Shown here one piece after another: positions 8,163 through 16,130 of a stretch of 26,703 nucleotides of DNA. Within the stretch, counting starts at the first letter, position 1; every line of letters begins with the position of its first letter. The stretch comes from Nonomuraea sp. Its GTDB lineage: Bacteria > Actinomycetota > Actinomycetes > Streptosporangiales > Streptosporangiaceae. The notes under the pieces were generated by a model, which saw only the letters and a list, made by a program, of their open reading frames with translations, was not told the origin of the DNA and made no database searches. The position numbers and the translations under genes were made by a program. The stretch lies in assembly GCA_013362835.1 (NCBI GenBank), contig JABFVJ010000236.1:1-26703 (forward strand), in the 5' to 3' direction.

Positions 8163-8413
8163 GCGACCAACCCCCAGCAGAGGCACGATATCAACCCAAC
8201 GTTACAAGAGCCCACGCTCCGTACGCAGGGAAACCGTGCCTTCACTTGGTGAGCAGGCCGCCACGTCGGCCGCAGGAGGACGCTCACGGCGAACACGAGG
8301 CGCGGCGTGTCGCGTCATATTCGGATATTTGCCTCGATACGGTAGGCGGATCGCGTGGGGAGACCGGGCAAGTCGGCACGATCTACCCCTGTGGTCTGGT
8401 GGAATCTAGTGCT
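8163..8413. other. Divergent intergenic region between the Nudix gene and adnA
   Basis: About 250 bp lie between the two start codons. The adnA frame stays open upstream to 8246, but codons there lose the G/C third-position bias (for example TCA TAT TCG GAT ATT), so this is probably not coding. A short AT-richer patch lies around 8325-8345 and could hold promoter elements. No clear -35/-10 pair, operator or hairpin with a T-run is seen. Confidence 0.5.
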
Positions 8414-11400
8414 GTGAGTGGTCAGACCTGGCGGTTGGTGCGGCGTGGCAGCGGGGGCCCTGTTGAGCCCCCTGTGCTGGATGAACACCAGCGTGCCGTG
8501 GTCGAGCACCGGAGCGGCCCCCTTCTCGTCCTCGCCGGCCCCGGCACGGGCAAGACGACGACGATCGTGGAGAGCGTGGTCGAGCGCATCGAGCGGCGCG
8601 GCCTCGACCCCGAGCGCGTCCTCATCCTCACCTTCAGCCGCAAGGCCGCCGAGGAGCTGCGCCAGCGCGTCACCGGCCGGCTGCGCCGCACCACCCGTTC
8701 CCCGCTGGCGCTGACGTTCCACTCCTACGCCTACGCGCTGCTGCGCCGCGAGGCCGTCCTGGAGGGCAAGGCGCCGCCGCGCCTGCTGAGCGGCCCCGAG
8801 CAGCTGCTGGAGATCCGGCGGCTGCTCCACGGCGAGCTGGAGAACGGCGCGCTCGACTGGCCGCCCTCGCTGCGCGAGGCGCTCAAGACGCGCGGGTTCG
8901 CCGAGGAGGTGCGCGACTTCCTGTCCAGGGCGGCCGAGCGCGGGCTCGACGGCGAGCGCCTGGTGGCGCTCGGCCGGCAGCACGGCAGGACCGACTGGGT
9001 GGCGGCCGGGCGCTTCTACGAACGCTACGAGGACCGCTTCGACCTCGACCCCGAGGAGACCTACGACTACGCCGAGCTGATCGGGGCCGCCTCGGCGCTG
9101 CTGACCAGGCCGGAGGTGCGCGAGCGCGAGCGGGCGGCGCATGAGGTGGTGTTCGTCGACGAGTACCAGGACACCGACCCGGCGCAGGAATACCTGCTCA
9201 CCCAGCTCGCGGGCGACGGCCGCGACCTGATCGCGGTGGGCGACCCCGACCAGTCGATCTACGGGTTCAGGGGCGCCGACGTCCACGGGATCATGCAGTT
9301 CCCCGAGCGGTTCAGGAGGCTCGACGGGCGGGAGGCGCCCGTGGTCGCGCTGCGGGTCAGCCGCAGGAGCGGGCCCGACCTGCTGGAGTCCTCGCGCCGG
9401 GTCGCGGCCCGGCTGCCGATCGCCCCCGCGCCCGACCACGACCAGCGCCACGGCCATCGCGACCTGGCCTCTCTCCCTGACGCCGAGGCGGGCGACGTGC
9501 GCGTCCTGCTCGCCGACAGCACCAGCCAGGAGGCGGCCATCGTCGCCGACACGCTGCGGCGGGCCCACCTGATCGAAGGGGTGCCGTGGCATCGCATGGC
9601 GGTGCTGGTGCGCTCGGCCAAGCGCCAGGTGCCGCTGCTGCGGCGGGCGCTGGTCAACGCGGGCGTGCCGACGATGATCGCCGGTGACGAGGTGCCGATC
9701 GCGCAGGAGCCCGGGGTGCGGCCGCTGCTCACGATGTTGCGGGTGGCGCTCGATCGGGACCAGCTCGACGAGGGGGTGGCCGAGGAGCTGCTGACGGGGC
9801 CGCTCGGCGGCACCGACATGATCGGCGTACGCCGCCTGCGCCGGGCACTCAAGATCGCCGAGAACGAGGCCGTCGCCGCGAGCCGTGACGACTCCGACGC
9901 CCCGCCCCCGAGCCGTGACGAGCCCGAGATCCCGCCTGCGAGCGACGACGGCGACGCCGAGGCGCCGGTGGCGGGTGAGGAGCCGGAGGAGCCCGGAAGG
10001 CCGGAGGAGCCCAGGAGGCCGGGGGAGGCTCGGTCGTCCGGGGAGTTGCTGGTGGCGGCCGTGCTGGACGCGCGCGAGCTCACCCGCGTCGAGCCGCACG
10101 TCGCGCTCCCCGCCGAGCGGGTCGCCAAGCTGCTCGCCGTCGCCCGCGAGGCCGCGGCCCAGGAGGGCACCGCGGAAGACCTCCTGTGGGCCGTGTGGCA
10201 CGCCAGCGGCCTGTCCGAGCGCTGGACCGACCAGAGCCTGTCGGGCGGCACCAGAGGCGCCCAGGCCGACCGCGACCTCGACGCCGTGGTGGCCCTGTTC
10301 GACCACGCGGCCAAGTTCGTCGACCGCATGCCCAAGGCCGGCCCCGAGGTGTTCCTCGACAACCTGGCCGCCCAGGAGATCCCGGGCGACACGCTGGCCG
10401 ACCGCGCCCCCGACGGCGACGCGGTGCGGGTGCTGACGGCCCACCGGTCCAAGGGCCTCGAATGGGACATCGTGGTGGTGGCGGGCGTACAGGAGGGGGT
10501 CTGGCCCGACCTGCGGCTGCGCGGGTCGCTGCTGGGCGCCGACGACCTGGTCGAAGTGGTCGAGGGCGCCGAGCCGAGCGCGGCCTCGCTGGCGTCGAAG
10601 CTGCTGGCCGAGGAGCGCCGGCTGTTCTACGTCGCGGCCACCCGGGCCAGGCGCAGGCTGGTGGTCACGGCGGTGGGCGGCGAGGACACCGACGAACGGC
10701 CGTCCAGGTTCCTGTCGGAGCTGATGCCGGGCGCGGTCGAGTCGGCGACGGTCGACGACCGGGCGCGCTGGCTCACCATGTCGGCGCTGGTCGCCGACCT
10801 GCGCAGCGCGGTGACCGACCCCACCAAGCCGGCCAGGCTCCGGCAGCGGGCCGCGCGGCAGCTCGCCCGCCTGGCCGCCGCCGGGGTCCAGGGCGCCCAC
10901 CCCAACGACTGGTACGCCCTCACCCCCATCACCGACGACCGCCCGCTGAGCTGGCCCGACGACATCGTCAGCATCTCCCCGTCCGCGGTCGAGAGCTTCA
11001 CCAAGTGCGGCCTGCGCTGGCTGCTGGAGACGGCGGTCGGCGCCGCGGGCACCAGCACGGCCCAGGGGCTCGGCAACGTCATCCACGCGCTCGCCGTGCT
11101 GGCCGCCACCGACCTGCCGAGCGAAGACCTCCTGGGCGACCGCCTCGACCAGGTGTGGAACGAGCTCGACTTCGGCGGCGTCTGGTACAACCGCAAGCAG
11201 CGGCAGGTGGCCGAGCAGATGATCGGCAAGTTCCTGCGCTGGCAGAAGGACAACCCGCGCGAGCTGATCGCCATCGAGGAGTCGTTCACCGCGACGGTCT
11301 CCGACGGCGTGCAGATCAAGGGGCGGGTCGACCGCGTGGAGAGCGACGACGACGGCCGCGCGGTGATCATCGACCTGAAGACCGGCGGCTCCAAGCCCAA

Positions 11401-11725
11401 GGCCGGCGAGCTCGACCGCCATCCGCAGCTCGGCGTCTACCAGCTCGCCGCGCTGCTCGGCGCGTTCGCCAGGCACGGCATGACCGAGCCGGGCGGGGCC
11501 GCGCTGGTCCAGCTCGGCAAGGCGGCGGGCAAGAACGCCGCGCTTGAGCAGACGCAGGGCGCGCTCGCCGACGACAAGAACCCCGGCTGGGCCGCCGACC
11601 TGGTCGACACCGTGGCCACGGGCATGTCGGGCCCGTTCTTCCAGGCCAAGGTCAACGACGGCTGCCGCACCTGCGCGGCGCGGGCGAGCTGCCCGGTCAA
11701 CGACAACGGGGGCCAGGTGTGCTGA
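8414..11725 (+). CDS. adnA: AdnA-like UvrD-family helicase with C-terminal Fe-S RecB-type nuclease
   Basis: This 1103-residue protein is one half of the AdnAB helicase-nuclease that resects double-strand breaks. The start is GTG 8414 because coding bias begins there; no Shine-Dalgarno is seen, so a leaderless message is possible. SF1 motifs: Walker A GPGTGKT (Lys47), TFSRKAAEEL, Walker B VDEYQD (Asp249), VGDPDQSIYGFRGAD, TAHRSKGLEWD and EERRLFYVAATRA. The nuclease holds His891, Asp973 (GRVDRVE) and Asp987-Leu-Lys989 (DLKTG). Cys865, Cys1084, Cys1087 and Cys1093 have AddB-type 4Fe-4S cluster spacing. An acidic, Pro-rich insertion occupies about residues 489-540. It overlaps adnB by 7 bp. The upstream position, size and GPGTGKT loop match mycobacterial AdnA (Rv3202c); the subunit name rests on order and motifs. 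Confidence 0.92.
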   Translation: MSGQTWRLVRRGSGGPVEPPVLDEHQRAVVEHRSGPLLVLAGPGTGKTTTIVESVVERIERRGLDPERVLILTFSRKAAEELRQRVTGRLRRTTRSPLALTFHSYAYALLRREAVLEGKAPPRLLSGPEQLLEIRRLLHGELENGALDWPPSLREALKTRGFAEEVRDFLSRAAERGLDGERLVALGRQHGRTDWVAAGRFYERYEDRFDLDPEETYDYAELIGAASALLTRPEVRERERAAHEVVFVDEYQDTDPAQEYLLTQLAGDGRDLIAVGDPDQSIYGFRGADVHGIMQFPERFRRLDGREAPVVALRVSRRSGPDLLESSRRVAARLPIAPAPDHDQRHGHRDLASLPDAEAGDVRVLLADSTSQEAAIVADTLRRAHLIEGVPWHRMAVLVRSAKRQVPLLRRALVNAGVPTMIAGDEVPIAQEPGVRPLLTMLRVALDRDQLDEGVAEELLTGPLGGTDMIGVRRLRRALKIAENEAVAASRDDSDAPPPSRDEPEIPPASDDGDAEAPVAGEEPEEPGRPEEPRRPGEARSSGELLVAAVLDARELTRVEPHVALPAERVAKLLAVAREAAAQEGTAEDLLWAVWHASGLSERWTDQSLSGGTRGAQADRDLDAVVALFDHAAKFVDRMPKAGPEVFLDNLAAQEIPGDTLADRAPDGDAVRVLTAHRSKGLEWDIVVVAGVQEGVWPDLRLRGSLLGADDLVEVVEGAEPSAASLASKLLAEERRLFYVAATRARRRLVVTAVGGEDTDERPSRFLSELMPGAVESATVDDRARWLTMSALVADLRSAVTDPTKPARLRQRAARQLARLAAAGVQGAHPNDWYALTPITDDRPLSWPDDIVSISPSAVESFTKCGLRWLLETAVGAAGTSTAQGLGNVIHALAVLAATDLPSEDLLGDRLDQVWNELDFGGVWYNRKQRQVAEQMIGKFLRWQKDNPRELIAIEESFTATVSDGVQIKGRVDRVESDDDGRAVIIDLKTGGSKPKAGELDRHPQLGVYQLAALLGAFARHGMTEPGGAALVQLGKAAGKNAALEQTQGALADDKNPGWAADLVDTVATGMSGPFFQAKVNDGCRTCAARASCPVNDNGGQVC

Positions 11726-14700
11726 ACCCGGTCGAACTCGCCGGCAAGCTCGGCATCCTGCCGCCGACGAGCGAGCAGGCGACGGTCATCGAGGCCCCGC
11801 TGGAGCCGATGGTCGTCATGGCCGGCGCCGGCTCGGGCAAGAGCGAGACGATGGCCGGGCGCGTGGTCTGGCTGGTCGCCAACGGCCTGGTCAAACCGGA
11901 GAACGTGCTCGGCCTGACGTTCACCCGCAAGGCCGCGGCCGAGCTGGCCACCAGGGTCAGGGAGCGGCTGACCGGCCTCGCCGAGGCGGGCCTGGTCGCT
12001 CCCGGCGCGCTCGACAACGAGCCGACCGTCTCCACCTACCACGCCTACGCCGCCCGCCTGGTCACCGACCACGCCCTGCGCGAGGCGCTCGAACCCACCA
12101 TGCGCCTGGTCACCCCGGCCGTGTCGTGGCAGCTCGCCTCGCGGGTCGTGGCCCTGTACGACGGGCCGATGGACAAGATCGAGCTGGGCCCGCCGTCGGT
12201 CACGGCCGCCCTGCTCGAACTCGCCGGCGAGCTGTCGGAGCATCTGCGCACCCCCTCCGACGTACGGCGGATGGGGGAGTGGCTGGAGTCCAGGCTGGCC
12301 GCCACGCCGGGCCGCACCACGGTCGCGCAGCGCAAGCCGCTGGCCGTCCAGGCGGCGAGGGAGCAGCTGCTGCCGCTGGTGGAGGCGTACGAACGGCTCA
12401 AGCGGCGGCGGGAGGTCATCGACTACGGCGACCAGATGTCGCTGGCCGCCAGGATCGCCGCCAACCACAAGGAAGTGGGCGAGATCGAGCGGTCCCGCTA
12501 CTCGGTGGTCCTGCTCGACGAGTACCAGGACACCAGCCACGCCCAGCTCGTCCTGCTCCGCTCCCTGTACGCCGGCGGCCACCCCGTCACCGCCGTCGGC
12601 GACCCCTGCCAGTCGATCTACGGCTGGCGCGGCGCCTCGGCGGGAAACCTGCGCCGGTTCCCCCGCGACTTCCGCACCAGCACCGGAGACCCGGCCCCGG
12701 TCCGCCAGCTCAGCGTCAGCTTCCGCAACGGCGACCGGGTGCTCGACGTCGCCGCCCGCGTCCAGCTCCCGCTGCGGATGGAGGCCCGCGAGGTCCCCGT
12801 CCTGGTCCCGGGCCCCAACCGGGTCGACCGGGGCCGCGTGACCTGCGCCTTCCACGAGACGGCCGAGGACGAGGCGAAGTGGATCGCCGACGGCGTCCAC
12901 AAGATCCTCGGCCAGGAGACCGCCCCCGACGGCATGCCCTGGGGCGACAAGGAACGCAAGAAGACCCTCGCCGTCCAGCCGCAGGACATCGCGATCCTGG
13001 CCCGCAAGCGTTCGCAGTTCCCCGCGCTGCGCAAGGCGCTCGAAGACCGCGACATCCCGGTCGAGGTGGTCGGGCTCGGCGGCCTGCTGACCGTGCCCGA
13101 GGTCAACGACATCGTGGCCACCCTCCGCGTGCTCTACGACGCGACCGCGGGCGACGCGCTGGCCAGGCTGCTGGCCGGGCCGCGCTGGCGCGTCGGGCCC
13201 GCCGACCTGCGGGTGCTGGGGGAGCACGCGCGGGAGCTGGCCCGCGAGCTGAGCGAGAGCCACCGCGCCGACGACCCGCTCGACCAGGTGGTCGCCGACC
13301 TGGCCGAGGAGCGCGGCAGCCTGGTCGACGCGCTCGACGAGCTGCCGGATCGGCCCGAGTGGCTGGAGGCGTTCTCGCCGCTGGCCCGTACGCGGCTGGT
13401 CGCGCTCGCCCAGGAGCGGCGCCAGTTGCGCGCGCACACCGCGCAGCCGCTGCCCGACCTGATCACCGAGGTCGAGCGCAGGCTGGGGCTCGACATCGAG
13501 GTGGCGGCGCGCAGCGGCACGGTCGGGGCGTTCGCCGCGCGGGCCGACCTCGACGCGTTCATCGACGCGGCCTCCAGGTTCGCGGGCGACGCCGAGGATC
13601 CGACGCTGGGCGCGTTCCTGGCCTATCTGCAGGCGGCCGAGAGCGAGGAGTTCGGGCTGGAGGCGGGCCGGGTCGGCGAGAGCAACAGCGTCAAGCTGAT
13701 GACCGTCCACGCCTCCAAGGGGCTGGAGTGGCCGGTCGTGGTCGTGCCGGGGCTGTCGCAGCTCGTCAGCTCGAAGGGGACGATCGCGACGGGCAGCGTG
13801 TTCCCCGCGACGCCGGTCATGAACAGCCGGTGGACCGACAACCCGCGCAAACTGCCCTACCCGCTGCGCGGCGACGCCGGCGACCTGCCCCGGCTGGGCG
13901 GGCTGGCCAAGGACGAGCTGGCCGTGTTCGACGAGCAGTGCCGCGAGCGCGACCTGACCGAGGAGCGGCGGCTCGCGTACGTGGCCGTCACGCGGGCCCA
14001 CTACCACCTGATCGCCTCCGGCTACCGGTGGGGCACCGCCACCAAGCCGCTGGAGCCGTCCGACTTCCTGCTGGAGATCCGCGACACGGCCGACCGGGTG
14101 TCGTTCTGGGCGGGCGACCTCGAAGAGGGCGCGACCAACCCGCTGCTCGCCGAGCCCGCCGAGGCGGTGTGGCCGGTGACGCCCGAGGGCCTGCGCTACG
14201 AGTCCGTGCTCGACGGCGCCCGGCTGGTCGAGGACGCCCTCGCCGGCACGCTCGGCGAGGAGGACGACGACGAGCCGCTGCGCTCGTTCGAGGAGGAGCG
14301 CCTGCGCGCCTGGGAGCGCGACACCGACCTGCTGCTGCGCGAGCGGGAGCTGCACCGGCGCAGGCCCGCCACGACCGTCGAGCTGCCCGCCAAGCTGACC
14401 GTGTCGTCGCTGGTCACGCTGGCCACCGACGCCCGCGAGCTGGCCCGCAGGATCCGCCGCCCGGTGCCGCGCAGGCCCGCGCCGCTCGCCCGGCGCGGCA
14501 CCTCGTTCCACAAGTGGCTGGAGTCCCGGTGGGAGCAGCAGCGGCTGATCGACGACTTCGAGCTCAACCCTCTCGACGAGCTGGAGGAGGCCGACGTGCG
14601 GCTGGCCGAGCTGCAGGAGCGGTTCGAGGAGAGCGAGTGGGCCGACCGGCGGCCGGTCGACCTGGAGGTGCCGTTCGAGACCATGATCGCCGATCGGCTG

Positions 14701-14982
14701 GTGCGCGGGCGGATGGACGCCGTGTTCGAGCTGCCCGGCGGCGGCTACGAGGTCGTCGACTGGAAGACCGGCGTGCCGCCGAAGGGGAAGGCCGCGCGGA
14801 CGGCGTCGGTGCAGCTCGCCGCCTACCGGCTGGCCTGGTCCCACCTCGCCGGGGTGCCGCTGGAGAAGGTCGGCGCGGCCTTCCACTACGTACGCGCCAA
14901 CAAGACCGTGCGCCCGGTCGACCTGCTCGACGCCGAGGGGCTGGTCGCGCTCATCGAGGCGGTGCCGGCGTCAGAGGCGTAG
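11719..14982 (+). CDS. adnB: AdnB-like UvrD-family helicase with C-terminal RecB-type nuclease
   Basis: This 1087-residue partner of AdnA starts at GTG 11719, overlapping the adnA stop by 7 bp, which suits 1:1 production of a heterodimer. Motor motifs: Walker A MAGAGSGKSET (Lys41), LTFTRKAAAEL, Walker B LLDEYQD (Asp267), VGDPCQSIYGWRGAS, VHASKGLEWPVV and EERRLAYVAVTRA. The nuclease domain is intact: His931 (TSFHKWLE), Asp1000 (GRMDAVF), Asp1014-Trp-Lys1016 (VDWKTG) and QLAAYR. Unlike AdnA, it lacks the C-terminal cysteine cluster. In mycobacteria AdnB is the lead motor and each subunit cuts one strand. Its TAG at 14980-14982 lies inside the 3' end of the opposite-strand decarboxylase gene, giving a 12-bp tail-to-tail overlap. 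Confidence 0.92.
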   Translation: MLNPVELAGKLGILPPTSEQATVIEAPLEPMVVMAGAGSGKSETMAGRVVWLVANGLVKPENVLGLTFTRKAAAELATRVRERLTGLAEAGLVAPGALDNEPTVSTYHAYAARLVTDHALREALEPTMRLVTPAVSWQLASRVVALYDGPMDKIELGPPSVTAALLELAGELSEHLRTPSDVRRMGEWLESRLAATPGRTTVAQRKPLAVQAAREQLLPLVEAYERLKRRREVIDYGDQMSLAARIAANHKEVGEIERSRYSVVLLDEYQDTSHAQLVLLRSLYAGGHPVTAVGDPCQSIYGWRGASAGNLRRFPRDFRTSTGDPAPVRQLSVSFRNGDRVLDVAARVQLPLRMEAREVPVLVPGPNRVDRGRVTCAFHETAEDEAKWIADGVHKILGQETAPDGMPWGDKERKKTLAVQPQDIAILARKRSQFPALRKALEDRDIPVEVVGLGGLLTVPEVNDIVATLRVLYDATAGDALARLLAGPRWRVGPADLRVLGEHARELARELSESHRADDPLDQVVADLAEERGSLVDALDELPDRPEWLEAFSPLARTRLVALAQERRQLRAHTAQPLPDLITEVERRLGLDIEVAARSGTVGAFAARADLDAFIDAASRFAGDAEDPTLGAFLAYLQAAESEEFGLEAGRVGESNSVKLMTVHASKGLEWPVVVVPGLSQLVSSKGTIATGSVFPATPVMNSRWTDNPRKLPYPLRGDAGDLPRLGGLAKDELAVFDEQCRERDLTEERRLAYVAVTRAHYHLIASGYRWGTATKPLEPSDFLLEIRDTADRVSFWAGDLEEGATNPLLAEPAEAVWPVTPEGLRYESVLDGARLVEDALAGTLGEEDDDEPLRSFEEERLRAWERDTDLLLRERELHRRRPATTVELPAKLTVSSLVTLATDARELARRIRRPVPRRPAPLARRGTSFHKWLESRWEQQRLIDDFELNPLDELEEADVRLAELQERFEESEWADRRPVDLEVPFETMIADRLVRGRMDAVFELPGGGYEVVDWKTGVPPKGKAARTASVQLAAYRLAWSHLAGVPLEKVGAAFHYVRANKTVRPVDLLDAEGLVALIEAVPASEA

Positions 14983-16032
14983 GTAGTGGAAGGCGGGTTC
15001 GGGGTGCATGAGGAAGTCGTGGTGGGAGATGTTCCAGGCGTAGGCGCCGGCCATGCCGAAGACCACCGTGTCCCCGACCCGCACCGAGGTCACGATGTTC
15101 CGGGCGAAGACGTCTTTGGGGGTGCAGAGCCGGCCGACGAAGGTGACCGGTTCGTCCGCGATCCCCGGGCCGTGGCCCGTGGGCAGGATCGTGAAGGGCT
15201 GGTCGTGGCCCTTGGCCACCGGCGTGCGCAGGTGGTGCGTCCCGCCCAGGACGATCGCGTACGCCGCGCCGCGCACCCGCTTCACGTCCACGACCCTGGT
15301 CGCGTAGTGGCCGCAGTAGGCGGTGAGCGACCTGCCGGGCTCGACCCGCAGCCGCCGTCCCGCCCGCAGCCCGGCCAGGCCCTTCCCGTACGCCGCCCAG
15401 TCGAACCGCTCGCCCGACGTGTACGACACCCCCATCCCGCCGCCCAGGTTGACCTCCGGATGCCCGCTCTCCAGCAGCGCCTCGGCCAGCCGGAGCAGCT
15501 GGGCGGCGTCCAGGCCGCTGGCCAGGTGGGCGTGCAGGCCGCGCAGCCGTACGCGGGGGGTGAACAGCGGCAGGCACTCGGCGAGGTCCGCCTCGTCCAT
15601 GCCGAACGGGCCGTTCATCGTGAGCGCGGCCCCTTCGACCGGAAGGTCCTGGTTCGTCCGTAGCAGTACGTCGGCCTCCAGCCCGGTGGCGACCAGGCGG
15701 CGCAGCTCGTACGGCGACTCGACGTGGAGGCGGTGATGCGGCAGCCGCAGCTCGGCGTCGGTCTTGCCGGGCCCGCCCAGCGCCAGCCGCGCGCCCGGGA
15801 ACAGGGCCGAGACGTGCGCGTGCTCACCGCCCGACGACACCTCGAACCCGTCCACGTGCGCGGCCAGCACCCGCAGCAGCTCGGCGTCGGGGTTGGCCTT
15901 GACGGCGTAGTACAGCTCGACCTCGCCGAGCGCCGCCCGCACCGACGCGGCGTGCGCGTCGAGCGCGGGCAGATCGTAGACATAGGCCGGCAACTCCGGC
16001 AGCCCCACAACCGCTTCAAGAACGCGGCTCAT
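14971..16032 (-). CDS. PLP-dependent fold-III decarboxylase of the siderophore operon (PvsE/SbnH type)
   Basis: This 353-residue enzyme belongs to the diaminopimelate/ornithine decarboxylase fold. The PLP lysine is Lys45 in YYAVKANPD. Other marks are EVSSGGEH, HLASGLD, a glycine-rich phosphate loop (NLGGGMGVSY), EPGRSL, and GRLCTPKDVF with the active-site Cys and Asp offered to the partner subunit. It lacks the usual length and neighbours of lysine biosynthesis. Its place last in an operon with two siderophore synthetases and an ATP-grasp enzyme parallels PvsE of vibrioferrin and SbnH of staphyloferrin B, which supply or trim amine building blocks; the substrate here is unknown. The start is ambiguous: ATG 16032, or ATG 16110, which overlaps the upstream stop as ATGA and adds 26 residues encoded by the 39-bp repeats. 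Confidence 0.85.
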   Translation of the reverse strand: MSRVLEAVVGLPELPAYVYDLPALDAHAASVRAALGEVELYYAVKANPDAELLRVLAAHVDGFEVSSGGEHAHVSALFPGARLALGGPGKTDAELRLPHHRLHVESPYELRRLVATGLEADVLLRTNQDLPVEGAALTMNGPFGMDEADLAECLPLFTPRVRLRGLHAHLASGLDAAQLLRLAEALLESGHPEVNLGGGMGVSYTSGERFDWAAYGKGLAGLRAGRRLRVEPGRSLTAYCGHYATRVVDVKRVRGAAYAIVLGGTHHLRTPVAKGHDQPFTILPTGHGPGIADEPVTFVGRLCTPKDVFARNIVTSVRVGDTVVFGMAGAYAWNISHHDFLMHPEPAFHYLRL

Positions 16033-16130
16033 GCGAGCCGGTTGGCGATCGGCATCTGCGGCTCCGGTTATACGAGCGGGTTCGCGATCGGCATCTGCGG
16101 ATCCGGTCATGCGAGCGGGTTCGCGATCGG
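16031..16130. repeat. 39-bp in-frame tandem duplication at a gene junction (about 2.6 copies)
   Basis: Copies begin at 16031 and 16070, with a third, 22-bp partial copy at 16109-16130 that lies in the 3' end of the synthetase gene. The two full copies differ at a few bases. On the minus strand each copy repeats the synthetase C-terminal codons (PIANPLA-like) followed by ATGA, ATAA or ATGA, so it duplicates the stop/start junction. In the decarboxylase frame it encodes 13-residue repeats (TGSADADREPAR, TGAADADRQPAR). The unit length is a multiple of three, so the frame stays open. Confidence 0.9.

Noticed and set aside
8246..8413. N-terminal extension of AdnA by 56 codons
   Set aside because: Codons here lack the G/C third-position bias and the helicase homology begins just after GTG 8414.
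11437..14886. 1149-codon open frame on the minus strand across adnB
   Set aside because: Antisense to a gene with intact helicase and nuclease motifs. Long antisense frames are expected at this G/C third-position bias.
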